From contig CAMQGK010000038.1 in assembly GCA_947000775.1 (NCBI GenBank), positions 3,769,501-3,833,500 of the forward strand: a DNA stretch of 64,000 nt, read 5' to 3'. The stretch is from Pterois miles (taxonomy: Eukaryota > Chordata > Actinopteri > Perciformes > Scorpaenidae). The position numbers and the translations under genes are program-made. The notes beneath the pieces were generated by a model that was not told the origin of the DNA, ran no database searches, and worked only from the letters and a program-made list of their open reading frames with translations. Shown here one piece after another: positions 59,901 through 64,000 of the stretch (positions are counted from its first letter, which is position 1; the number at the start of each line of letters is the position of its first letter).

Positions 59901-62900
59901 AGGTGGAGCTGATGAGGAGCGAGAAGGAGACGGCCGATCAGAGGGTGGCGGAGCTCGCTAAGGACCTGCTGGAAATGGAGCAGCAGTTATCAGAAGCCAA
60001 AACACAGAGCAAAGACACGAAGGCTCAGAATGAGTCCATGTGCAGAGCCATGGCTGCTCTGCAGAACGACCGAGACCAGCTCATCGAAGACTTCAAGATC
60101 CTGAGAAACAGATACGATGAAGAACTCAGAGAGACTCAGGCTGCCTTGAATAAGGTGGAGCGCAGTCTGCAGGACGCCACCTCTGACCTGGCCAAGTTTG
60201 CCAAAGAGAGGGACATCCTCATTCATAAACTGAAAGCTTTAGAGAACAAAGACGCACATGCAGAGCTGAGCAAGTTGTTGGATGTGCTATCGAAGGATTT
60301 GTCCGAGAAGGAACGGGAACTGACGCAGGTCGTCCTTGAAAACAACACGTACAGCAGGCAGCTGTCGGCGTTCTCCAGATCCATGGCCAGCCTCCAAAAT
60401 GACCGCGACCGGCTGATGGATGAGTTGGCCGGGGCCAAAAGAGCGGTTGAGTCCAGGCAAGGGTCAAGCCCAGAGACTGTCACCTCCATGAGTGTGGAGC
60501 AGTCAAAAGGAAGTGGCGTCGGCGCCCTCCAGAATGAGAACGAAGGGCTGGTAAGTCGAGTCATCAGCTGTTTGCACTTCATCTCTGCTGTGTTTCATTG
60601 TGTGGGAAGCATGCAGCGTCCATCATCGCTTCGACTTGCATGGTGGTTTTTTTGTTGGGATGCATCATCATTCTGGTGTCTGTGAAATTCAGTTTGATGA
60701 TAATTTTTTTAAGGCTGTCAGTCGATTAAAATAGTGTGACAGTGTGCTGACTTGACTATGACGTACCCTGAACTGCATGTGATTATCATAAAGTGGGCAT
60801 GTCTGTAAAGGGGAGACTGGTGGGGACCCAGAGAACCCATTTACATTCACATTTCTGGAGGTCAGAGGTCAAGGGACCCCTTTGAAAATGGCTGTTATAG
60901 TTTTTCCTCACCAACATTTAGCATAACTTTGGCGCGTTATTTAACCTCCTTCACTACCAGCTAGTCTGACCTGGTTGGTACCGATGGATTCATCAGGTTT
61001 TCTCGTTTCATATGAAACCAGTATCGTCACTCTAGCTTTAAAACTGCTATTATTGTGTTAACTTTGACAGCCCTAATATTTTTAAATAGTTTTATCTGTG
61101 TTACTGACAGCTTTGATGTTATTGCAGGAGATGAGGCAGACGATGGACGAACTACAGCAAACAGTGAAGAAGATGCAAACTAACAGACTCAGCAGCTACC
61201 AGCAAGAAACAGCAGATCTGAGGTAAAAGCAGATCAATTAAATTCAAAATTAGAAGATAATAAATTGATGAATTACAGCCAATATATCCATTATTACAGC
61301 TGCATACAGCTAGCAGGAAGAACAACCAGATATGTCATAGCGTGCAGGGCGGTGCAGTCCTGTGGGTCTGATGACCGTTCATTATAGTGAGGAAAATAAC
61401 TCTGGATTCAGCTGTTAGTTTATTTTACTACTTTTAGGGCGTCATGATTTAAATGAGGATATTTAAGTGTTCCTACTGGGAAGTTGATTTATATCCTCTG
61501 ATTTACGGACGTCTCTTTATACATCCATGGACACTCATTGGAGTTTTGAGTCCAAAATGGCGGCAGGTTTACTGCAGCGCCATCTAGCAGCAGAGTTTTG
61601 TCTCTGTGCTTTAACTCTTGAGATCAGCGTTCATAGTTTAATTTGGGATTTTTGCAGTTGTTTCTTGCTTTGGACGGTCGCCATGTTGCCACTAATGAAC
61701 TCTGCAGCCAGAAAATGAACCGAGAGCTACAAGGAAGTCAGAACCAGCAGAAACGATATTTGTGGAGATGAAAAGTTGTCTGTTGCCACTTGAATATTTT
61801 TGCTTATGTACTAAATGTTTTTCTGTTCTGTAGGTTTGATGCAGAGAGGAAGGACGCACTGCCAGTCAAGGTTTGAATTTTCTTTGTCTAAAACTGATCT
61901 GTTATGTTTTAATCTTCCTAAAAGGACTATTTCACACTAAACTATTAGAGATTTAGGTTATATCTTTGTTGCTAGGCACTAGTGGGTTTAGTAATACCCC
62001 TTTCACACCAGTGACCAGTTGGACCAGGGTTACCTGACCCTGGTTTGGTATGTTGTCTCTCACCATCCCGTCATCTGCTGCTTAATTTCTTCCTCTCAGG
62101 AGCTTCTGAACCTCAAAGTCTCGCCGCACATCCGTGTTGTTGTCGTCCGTCGTTCACCTCCGGTGTGTCTGAAATATTTCCTGCTGCCGCTGCCGTTGTT
62201 TGTTTTAGCTTTTGCCAATCTGTGACAGATAAGTCAGACTGTGCACCTTCATTTGCAGCCACATAGTTTTGTCCCGCCCGTTGTTTAGCGACCCCGGTGC
62301 GATCCGTTCACATTGAAATCGACCCTGGTGTGACCCACCCCTCGACCTGCACAATGCCACAATGCCGACTCAGTCACTGTGGGTTAACTGTCGGTGTGAA
62401 AGGGGTGTACGAAGAAAACATTTATATTGTACCAATTCCAATTGTGAAGACTTCTAAATTGCTGTTTGTTTTTCATATTTTAAACAAAAACCCCTTTAGT
62501 TCAGTCTTTCTTGTGTTTCCTGCCACATATAACAGGAAGCAGTTGTTCTGGACGAGGTGGTGAGTCGGTTTGAGGCGGAGAGGATCCAGCTTCACGGAGA
62601 CCTGCAGCGCTGCATGTATGAGATCCAGCAACGAGACCAGTACTTCCAGCAGCTCAACCTGAAGGTATCAAACAGCTGAGCTTGTGTACGTCACTATAGT
62701 AAAACACGTGAACATGCAGCTCAGATGCTGGCGGTGTAGTTGTAAAGTCGTGTAAGTAGTTCAGACAGGTTCAGTGTCTCAGGCTGTCTGACTGTACCAC
62801 ACTGCTGGAGCTCCGACTACATGATGTTTCCATCCACTGGTCATTGCTGTTTTTCTACACAAGACATAACCTCTGAAGTATTTATACATAAAACAGCTTG

Positions 62901-64000
62901 AGTTTGAGAAAATGCAACAAATTTGATTGCTCTTTGAACGAAGGAATAACCCTCTGACCCTCTGAGACCCGCCACTTTACGTCTCTCAGAGTCTGCAGCA
63001 GGTTTAGTTTTAAAGCTAGATTGAAGATACAGATATCATATGAAACTAGAAAAACTAAGGAATCCATTGGTACCAGCTCTGTCATGGTAGCCATGTATAT
63101 AACGTATTCATGTGTGATGATGTTAGTCTCCATAGGAGCCATTTCATGTAGCTCACTGTCTAAAATGACCTGTGGTGACCTCTAGGATAATCACAGCCTC
63201 ATGAAACTTTACAGCCACCAACTAGAGACCTGGAGCATTCAGAGGATGGATGGCTTTACTAGCTACACTGACAATAAGGGGGTTTCTGAGCAGTTTACAC
63301 AACAGTGCTCAACGTCCAATCAAAGAAAAATGCAGAAATCTTCAAATGTCCAGTTTTTGATCCCAAATCACAGCATTTTTTCTATGGTGTTCCTCAAGGT
63401 CTTGGTGTCTTAATGTGGTATTTTGGAGGGATTATTGATCATTTTTATAAATTCTCCAGTGGTTAAAAAATGCCCAGACATGACAGTTTTTCCTCACCAA
63501 AGTTTGGAGCATTATTTAATCTCCGACCAGCTAGTCTGACCTGGTTGGTACCGATGGATTCATCAGGTTCTCTAGTTTCAGATGAGACCAGGATCTTCAC
63601 TCTAGCTTTAAAACAGAAAAATCACTCCACCCATATGGCTTTGCTTCACCCCGCCCCCAGCTGCAGCAGGCTGTGGAGGAGAAAGGTGCTGTTGCAGCTC
63701 AGCTGAGGACCGTATCACAAACCCTGAGGGACACCCAGAACCGCTGCCACTGGCTGGAAAACCAGGTCCAGGTCCAGGCTCAGGTAAATGACCCTAAAGT
63801 ATATGGTATACTTTCCCTGACTTTGTGTCACGCCTCTCTGTGCTGTCTTACTGTGACATAAAGACAAACAATGCTATGAACAAGATGTCTGCATAGACCT
63901 TGTAATGCTGTGCCCCCACCAACAGGGGTCAGCATATGCAGAGGTTGCACCTGGCGCCCCCCAGGAGAGGAGCAGCGACTCCATGATCGCTGAAACCACT
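17863..64000 (+). CDS. golgb1: Giantin (Golgin B1), 5' and central part, continues past the window
   Basis: Twenty-five coding exons join without a frame break into 4756 codons; the gene runs off the right edge. Giantin is a very long coiled-coil tether of the cis/medial Golgi rim that works in vesicle capture and Golgi organisation and is held by a C-terminal membrane anchor (not in this window). Evidence: N-terminal MLKWLSGEEG (human giantin starts MLSRLSG); ERL...LLVTQLKEIIREKD; KLSKLRLQNKAKVTSL; three motifs of QAAL.xRKE type at about residues 2671, 2841 and 3236 in the human order; ELQELLKEKHQEINQLQQ at about 3720; YREDLNQV at about 4232; SLQNDRDRL-type motifs at 4162, 4436 and 4547; and VAPGAPQE at the edge. 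Human giantin has 3259 residues, so this copy is far longer, mainly through exon 20. Linked exons alternate phases consistently. Expression is probably broad (NRF1/ETS promoter). Confidence 0.95.
18425..18470. repeat. (TTAGTA)n-like microsatellite
   Basis: Repeats of ATTATTAGT directly upstream of the SINE; the SINE may have landed in it. Confidence 0.85.
18471..18822 (+). mobile_element. tRNA-derived SINE with (TTC)n tail
   Basis: The head has a tRNA-like A box (GTAGCTCAGTCTGTAGGGAG) and B box (GGTTCAAGTCCC). A body with GCACTGCCGAGGTGCCCCTG follows, and a LINE-like 3' end (TTGAATTTCCCCTCGTGGG ACTAATAAAGG) ending in about eight CTT units. This is a typical fish tRNA SINE. The B box and 3' tail look intact. 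It sits in golgb1 intron 1. Confidence 0.85.
19130..19232 (+). repeat. Tandem repeat, about 33 bp, three copies
   Basis: Units of CACTAGCATATTTAGCTAGG plus TTATTATGACCTA; the third copy is diverged. In golgb1 intron 1. Confidence 0.8.
19284..19385 (-). repeat. LINE-like 3' end relics, (GATAA)n edge
   Basis: AAGATAAGATAAGATAAGAG precedes TTCCTTTATTAGTCCCACAG, and a second copy GATGAACCTTTATTAATCCCC follows. These are reverse-complement forms of the LINE/SINE 3' end seen at 18755-18790. Confidence 0.6.
19395..19550 (+). repeat. hAT-like MITE 3' fragment
   Basis: CATGTTGATAAGAGTATTAAATACTTGACGAATC, and the end GATATTTTAATTGATTGACTGCCCT match the right half of the element at 21138-21797. Confidence 0.6.
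20090..20254 (+). CDS. golgb1: golgb1 exon 2
   Basis: Residues 16-70, phase 0 to 0 (CCCCAG|GGT ... AAG|GTGAGC). An Ala/Gly-rich linker (GAAAAVAGGG) precedes the first coiled coil, MAERLTQTELLVTQLKEIIR, the best N-terminal match to human giantin. Confidence 0.92.
20726..20920 (+). repeat. hAT-like MITE 5' fragment
   Basis: Begins TAGGGCTGTCAAAGTCAGCG and holds ACTGGTATGATATGCAACTAGG and TTGGTACCAACCAGGTCATA. Golgb1 intron 2. Confidence 0.65.
21138..21797 (+). mobile_element. Full-length hAT-like MITE with target duplication
   Basis: The 660-nt block begins CAGAGCTGTCA and ends TGATAGCCCTG, which are inverted copies (CAGRGCTRTCA). TTATGAC lies on both sides (21131-21137 and 21799-21805), seven of an expected 8-bp hAT target duplication. 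No transposase frame is present, so it is non-autonomous. It is the reference copy for fragments at 4783, 12790, 19395, 19630, 20726, 36590, 40384, 60711, 62955 and 63478. Confidence 0.78.
22371..22436. repeat. Short imperfect palindrome
   Basis: GATGAAGGTGCATCAGAGAG pairs with CTCTCTGAGGG...TGCACCTCTTCATC. Could be a small hairpin-forming relic; no further function visible. Confidence 0.5.
23505..23642 (+). CDS. golgb1: golgb1 exon 3
   Basis: Residues 71-116, phase 0 to 0. The block KLSKLRLQNKAKVTSL aligns with the human stretch KIKKLKLHAKAKLTSL, then a Gly/Gln/Thr linker. Confidence 0.92.
23752..24556. mobile_element. PIF/Harbinger-like MITE, TAA target duplication
   Basis: 805 nt bounded by CGTCGTATTCACACC and its inverted partner GGTGTGAATACAACA, with TAA directly outside both ends (23749-23751, 24557-24559). 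Inside, an open frame gives AAAVVISSRLMEEMEERKD, which recalls the N-terminus of Harbinger transposases. It shares order and sequence with 34884-35460 and 46477-47530. In golgb1 intron 3. Confidence 0.72.
24804..24920 (+). CDS. golgb1: golgb1 exon 4
   Basis: Residues 117-155, phase 0 to 0 (CTGTAG|GGG ... AAG|GTAAAG). Basic KIVLLKKKVEELEQQLAQRQ coiled coil. Confidence 0.9.
26145..26300 (+). CDS. golgb1: golgb1 exon 5
   Basis: Residues 156-207, phase 0 to 0. Charged helix EEMDAMLTERDRKLAEKEAY, ending in a Pro/Gln linker (ITPAPQQK). The donor GTCATA is weak after the GT; the phase supports it. Confidence 0.86.
27183..27362 (+). CDS. golgb1: golgb1 exon 6
   Basis: Residues 208-267, phase 0 to 0 (GCTCAG|GTG ... 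AAC|GTAGGT). Coiled coil with QELQLLVQSLTRKV and a second heptad stretch to MYKQN. Confidence 0.9.
27528..27650 (+). CDS. golgb1: golgb1 exon 7
   Basis: Residues 268-308, phase 0 to 0. TFKDIIIQKDNQLMEINQ; the preceding intron is only 165 nt. Confidence 0.9.
27710..28225 (+). repeat. Dispersed repeat in golgb1 intron 7
   Basis: Starts CCCTCTGAGACCTGTTTGTGGG and holds GGTGCTAAATTGAACCATTT and CCAAAATACCACATTAAGAC. The second half recurs in reverse at 63326-63478 and as a fragment at 48593-48655. Confidence 0.6.
28580..28693 (+). CDS. golgb1: golgb1 exon 8
   Basis: Residues 309-346, phase 0 to 0. LKQKLHEKEEVLLGKTQVID resembles human LQRKLEEHEESLVGRAQVVD, an anchor for gene identity. Confidence 0.92.
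28820..29123 (+). CDS. golgb1: golgb1 exon 9
   Basis: 304 nt, phase 0 in, phase 1 out (GAAG|GTTGGT). Long helix, then an Ala/Pro/Gly-rich break (ASAAAPAPSQEASGGGG) and a short helix. The two other open frames over this exon are shadows of high GC and purine content. Confidence 0.9.
29170..29201. repeat. (ATC)n microsatellite
   Basis: About ten ATC units just after exon 9 of golgb1. Confidence 0.85.
29698..29813 (+). CDS. golgb1: golgb1 exon 10
   Basis: Phase 1 in (after TTTGAAG), phase 0 out. It encodes QAKQKTEEASRSEAKFLKMK and SKSRIRQLEEELKKSQ. AAG acceptor, fixed by phase. Confidence 0.9.
30079..30196 (+). CDS. golgb1: golgb1 exon 11
   Basis: Phase 0 in (CTTTAG|GCT), phase 1 out (AACG|GTACCA). 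Leu/Glu helix LRSRITALEEEREENLWKVE. Confidence 0.9.
30290..30620 (-). repeat. AT-rich inverted element (family A)
   Basis: Left part TTTATTTATTTATTTATTGC and right part AATAAATAAATAAATTAAAAG are complementary. The core holds AAATGCAAAGAG-like text. Similar blocks lie at 40055-40385 and 43190-43500. Confidence 0.5.
31063..31154 (+). CDS. golgb1: golgb1 exon 12
   Basis: Phase 1 in (TGCTAG|AA), phase 0 out (CAG|GTCAGA). MLEAKLVVYEEQQRTLQADL. Confidence 0.9.
31250..31400 (+). CDS. golgb1: golgb1 exon 13
   Basis: Phase 0 in, phase 1 out (GAGG|GTAAGG). Ser/Asp-rich start (ASESGSADDTQSQ), then helix with VSARDRAKEEKAAMALRIS. The following intron is the longest inside the gene (8.35 kb). Confidence 0.9.
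33690..33908. repeat. Minisatellite of about 20 bp
   Basis: About ten diverged copies of TATACATAGCAACGGTCTGT, some truncated. The best-kept copies are at 33830-33908. Confidence 0.85.
34884..35460. mobile_element. PIF/Harbinger-like MITE, TTA target duplication
   Basis: Bounded by TGGCGTGTTCACACCAAG and CTTGGTGTGAACACAGCA, an imperfect inverted pair, with TTA on both sides (34881-34883 and 35461-35463). 577 nt, a shorter relative of the element at 23752. Confidence 0.75.
36590..37080 (-). repeat. hAT-like MITE, reverse orientation
   Basis: Reverse complement of the 21138 element from its middle to its left end: GACTTGACTATGACTTGATCC, GGGGAGACTGGTGGGGACCC, AGGTCAGAGGTCAAGGGACC, ending near TCTCGATAATTTTGAC. 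Confidence 0.7.
37870..38818. repeat. 38-bp minisatellite with higher-order units
   Basis: About 25 units built on GCTATAGACCAGACCATCAT plus ACGGCTTTATGGCTCCAA. A variant unit starting CTTGTTTCCAGGCTAAAGAC recurs at 38096, 38234 and 38410 (spacings 138 and 176, differing by one 38-bp unit), so blocks of several units have been duplicated. Because 38 is not a multiple of 3 the many open frames here cycle and are not genes. In golgb1 intron 13. Confidence 0.95.
39748..39854 (+). CDS. golgb1: golgb1 exon 14
   Basis: Phase 1 in (ATCCAG|CA), phase 0 out (CAG|GTAGGC). ALATRQQELEEELTQARGLG. The same frame stays open upstream (SPCGTKLIEDDWFFPGCSDP), but no phase-compatible upstream acceptor is visible, so the start at 39748 is preferred. 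Confidence 0.87.
40055..40383. repeat. AT-rich inverted element (family A)
   Basis: AAATAAATAAATAAATCATT on the left and TTTATTTATTTTTGCATTTT on the right, with a core holding TTTAATTTGCTTCTTTATTA. The 43190 copy shares that core. Confidence 0.55.
40384..40595 (+). repeat. hAT-like MITE fragment
   Basis: TAGGGCTGTCGATCGATTAAAATATTAAATC... then GGGAGATTTGTCATGTGTTAAATCC and CAACATGGGAGTGGAG. Same variant as 4783. Confidence 0.65.
40946..41069 (+). CDS. golgb1: golgb1 exon 15, with an alternative inner donor
   Basis: Phase 0 in (CTACAG|GAG), phase 1 out. Two GT donors keep frame: 41037 (GGAG|GTTGGT) and 41070 (ACAG|GTGTGA), 33 nt apart. The longer form adds GWWPEYSTPDT. Acidic, unstructured stretch EDFEFDGQASFQDPRSASE. 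Confidence 0.85.
41646..42380. mobile_element. MITE with long terminal inverted repeats (GGTAAYACTTTA type)
   Basis: The left end GGTAATACTTTATGATAACC... and right end ...GGTTATTATAAAGCGTTACT are inverted over about 36 nt. The interior is AT-rich and holds (TAA)n at about 42155-42215. No open frame. In golgb1 intron 15. Confidence 0.7.
42155..42215. repeat. (TAA)n microsatellite
   Basis: ATAATAATAATAATGATAAT and continuing units, inside the MITE at 41646. Confidence 0.9.
42860..43560. mobile_element. Second MITE of the same type, inverted relative to the first
   Basis: It ends TTTTCATAAAGTGTTACC at 43542-43559, the inverted form of the 41646 left end. Its segment 42975-43065 is a reverse-complement relative of 41868-41955 (shared TATAAACATTATTTGG and GGTTTGTAAA.C blocks). 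An AT-rich family A element (43190-43500) lies inside. Left end uncertain. Confidence 0.55.
43739..43872 (+). CDS. golgb1: golgb1 exon 16
   Basis: Phase 1 in (TTCCAG|AT), phase 0 out (CAG|GTAACC). LRSVVEELELERNQLQEQIL, a strong coiled coil. Confidence 0.92.
44283..45850. mobile_element. Foldback-type element with long inverted arms
   Basis: The left arm (about 44283-44795) and right arm (about 45495-45850) are reverse complements in at least three blocks: CAGTCAGYGTATTACC..CAGTAGAT, ATGTACTGCTGTGGAC.GAGGGCAGCAGCAAAA-like, and CCTCGCTGTCAGACAG..CTTTCTGA. The arms differ by small indels. The roughly 700-nt centre holds a separate fragment with TTAGTCAGTTAGTCAGCTG and AATCGATTAGTCAACTATGAC. Golgb1 intron 16. 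Confidence 0.75.
46056..46165 (+). CDS. golgb1: golgb1 exon 17
   Basis: Phase 0 in (CCACAG|AAT), phase 2 out (AAAGG|GTAAGC). ESERLQSQLASVRSQQSRDA. Confidence 0.9.
46477..47530. mobile_element. PIF/Harbinger-like MITE with an internal 82-bp duplication
   Basis: Left end GTGGCGTGATCACACCAAGT after a TTA; right end degraded near ATTGTGGTGTGAAACTG. The interior follows the 23752 copy. A stretch beginning CTCTGATAGAAACAACGTTA occurs at 46808 and again at 46890, an 82-bp tandem duplication absent from the other two copies. Golgb1 intron 17. Confidence 0.68.
47720..47888 (+). CDS. golgb1: golgb1 exon 18
   Basis: Phase 2 in (TTTCAG|A), phase 0 out (ACT|GTAAGC). LESSLIEKENTLAKTSEKLE. Confidence 0.92.
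47973..48077 (+). CDS. golgb1: golgb1 exon 19
   Basis: Residues 822-856, phase 0 to 0 (TCTGCAG|CTT ... AAG|GTGGGA). CSELKTEVVDLTQKLSVLKE. Only 84 nt after exon 18. Confidence 0.91.
49310..60550 (+). CDS. golgb1: golgb1 giant exon 20 (11,241 nt, 3747 codons)
   Basis: It opens after a pyrimidine tract ending TTTTCAG at 49309 and closes in phase 0 at CTG|GTAAGT. The frame is open throughout; upstream open sequence from 49223 is intron and the frame stops at 60685 in the next intron. It encodes residues 857-4603, almost wholly coiled coil (rich in E, K, Q, L; few prolines and aromatics). Markers in order: a duplicated block of about 305 residues (50.6-52.4 kb); KLQAALIVRKELLKK at 54752; KAQAALLARKETLKK at 55262; KLQAALVSRKELLKEN at 56447; KRQKIEELEEENEKM at about 57049; ELQELLKEKHQEINQL at about 57900; SMVSLQSERERL at 59225; AMAALQNDRDQL at about 60047; SMASLQNDRDRL at 60380. 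A single giant exon is normal for giantin, but this one alone exceeds the length of the human protein. Confidence 0.95.
60711..61074 (-). repeat. hAT-like MITE in golgb1 intron 20
   Basis: AGGCTGTCAGTCGATTAAAATA at the left and TGTTAACTTTGACAGCCCT at the right; the interior is the reverse complement of 21138 (GGGGACCCAGAGAACCC, GGTTGGTACCGATGGATTC). It ends only about 50 nt before exon 21. Confidence 0.75.
61128..61222 (+). CDS. golgb1: golgb1 exon 21
   Basis: Phase 0 in (TTGCAG|GAG), phase 2 out (CTGAG|GTAAAA). EMRQTMDELQQTVKKMQTN. Confidence 0.91.
61377..61720. repeat. Dispersed repeat, partner of 3576-3840
   Basis: GGATTCAGCTGTTAGTTTAT, ACTTTTAGGGCGTCATGATTTAAATGAGG and GGGAAGTTGATTTATATCCTC match the GCAP copy 1 intron block. 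It fills most of golgb1 intron 21. Confidence 0.55.
61834..61870 (+). CDS. golgb1: golgb1 exon 22 (37 nt)
   Basis: Phase 2 in (CTGTAG|G), phase 0 out (AAG|GTTTGA). FDAERKDALPVK. Small, but both borders and phase fit. Confidence 0.82.
62536..62664 (+). CDS. golgb1: golgb1 exon 23
   Basis: Residues 4648-4690, phase 0 to 0. VVSRFEAERIQLHGDLQRCM and IQQRDQYFQQLNLK, matching the human region with IQQLNSNFSQLLEEK. Confidence 0.92.
62955..63090 (+). repeat. hAT-like MITE fragment in golgb1 intron 23
   Basis: TTTTAAAGCTAGATTGAAGATAC...ATATCATATGAAACTAGAAA...ATTGGTACCAGCTCTGTC. Confidence 0.6.
63326..63620 (-). repeat. Two nested reverse repeats just upstream of exon 24
   Basis: 63326-63475 is the reverse of the intron 7 repeat (GATCCCAAATCACAGCATTTT, TGTGGTATTTTGGAGGGATT). 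63478-63615 is a reverse hAT-like MITE fragment (CTAGTCTGACCTGGTTGGTACC, ending CTAGCTTTAAAAC). The second ends 45 nt before the exon, so the exon's acceptor tract lies at the repeat edge. Confidence 0.65.
63661..63783 (+). CDS. golgb1: golgb1 exon 24
   Basis: Residues 4691-4731, phase 0 to 0 (CCCCAG|CTG ... CAG|GTAAAT). QLRTVSQTLRDTQNRCHWLE parallels human QLCDTSQSLRENQQHYGDLL. A repeat copy abuts it upstream, 45 nt away. Confidence 0.92.
63926..64000 (+). CDS. golgb1: golgb1 exon 25 (cut by the window edge)
   Basis: Starts after CCAACAG; 25 codons visible, AEVAPGAPQERSSDSMIAET, which matches the human VAPGAPQEK region upstream of the membrane anchor. The exon continues past the window. Confidence 0.9.

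Noticed and set aside
49429..60582. Many minus-strand open frames of 60-160 codons inside the giant exon
   Set aside because: They are shadows of a stop-poor, purine-rich coding strand. Their Ser/Leu/Phe-rich translations are the expected reverse of Glu/Lys/Gln codons.
60551..60685. Extension of the giant frame past 60550
   Set aside because: A strong GTAAGT-type donor lies at 60551, the peptide after it (SRVISCLHFISAVFHC) loses coiled-coil character, and exon 21 continues in phase.

Overview
The window is vertebrate nuclear DNA, almost certainly from a ray-finned (teleost) fish, most likely a percomorph. The evidence is small phase-consistent exons with GT/AG borders inside long introns, a tRNA-derived SINE with a LINE-like tail, many short DNA-transposon (MITE) families, and the gene content. 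All genes I can support read on the + strand.

Layout. (1) 1-2.3 kb: a possible first coding exon of an unrecognised gene at the left edge, a good-looking 31-nt mini-exon, and old repeat sequence. (2) 2.4-5.2 kb and 8.6-11.3 kb: two tandem four-exon genes for guanylate-cyclase-activating proteins (GCAPs; small EF-hand calcium sensors of photoreceptors). Both are of GCAP2 (GUCA1B) type, with the same exon phases and start motif (187 and 190 residues). (3) 11.4-14.8 kb: intergenic DNA with an inverted-repeat element and microsatellites. (4) 14.9-64.0 kb: the gene for giantin (golgb1), a giant coiled-coil Golgi tether, from its probable promoter and non-coding first exon (about 14.9-15.35 kb) through 25 coding exons to the window's right edge. 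I can join 4756 codons without a frame break. The final part, expected to hold the C-terminal membrane anchor, lies beyond 64,000.

The core of golgb1 is a single uninterrupted 11,241-nt exon (49310-60550) of 3747 codons, longer by itself than the whole human giantin protein. It contains a roughly 305-residue internal duplication and motifs that match human giantin in order. Introns hold most of the mobile DNA: hAT-type and PIF/Harbinger-type MITEs with recognisable target duplications, a foldback element of about 1.56 kb, a 38-bp minisatellite of about 0.95 kb with higher-order structure, a SINE, and AT-rich inverted elements.

The GCAPs and giantin have no known functional link; they are neighbours. 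I did not find a novel multi-gene system. The most unusual features are the giant exon with its internal duplication and the density of structured repeats in golgb1 introns. Coordinates were read by eye from the sequence; exon borders rest on splice consensus, phase continuity and similarity to remembered family sequences, not on alignment software or transcripts.
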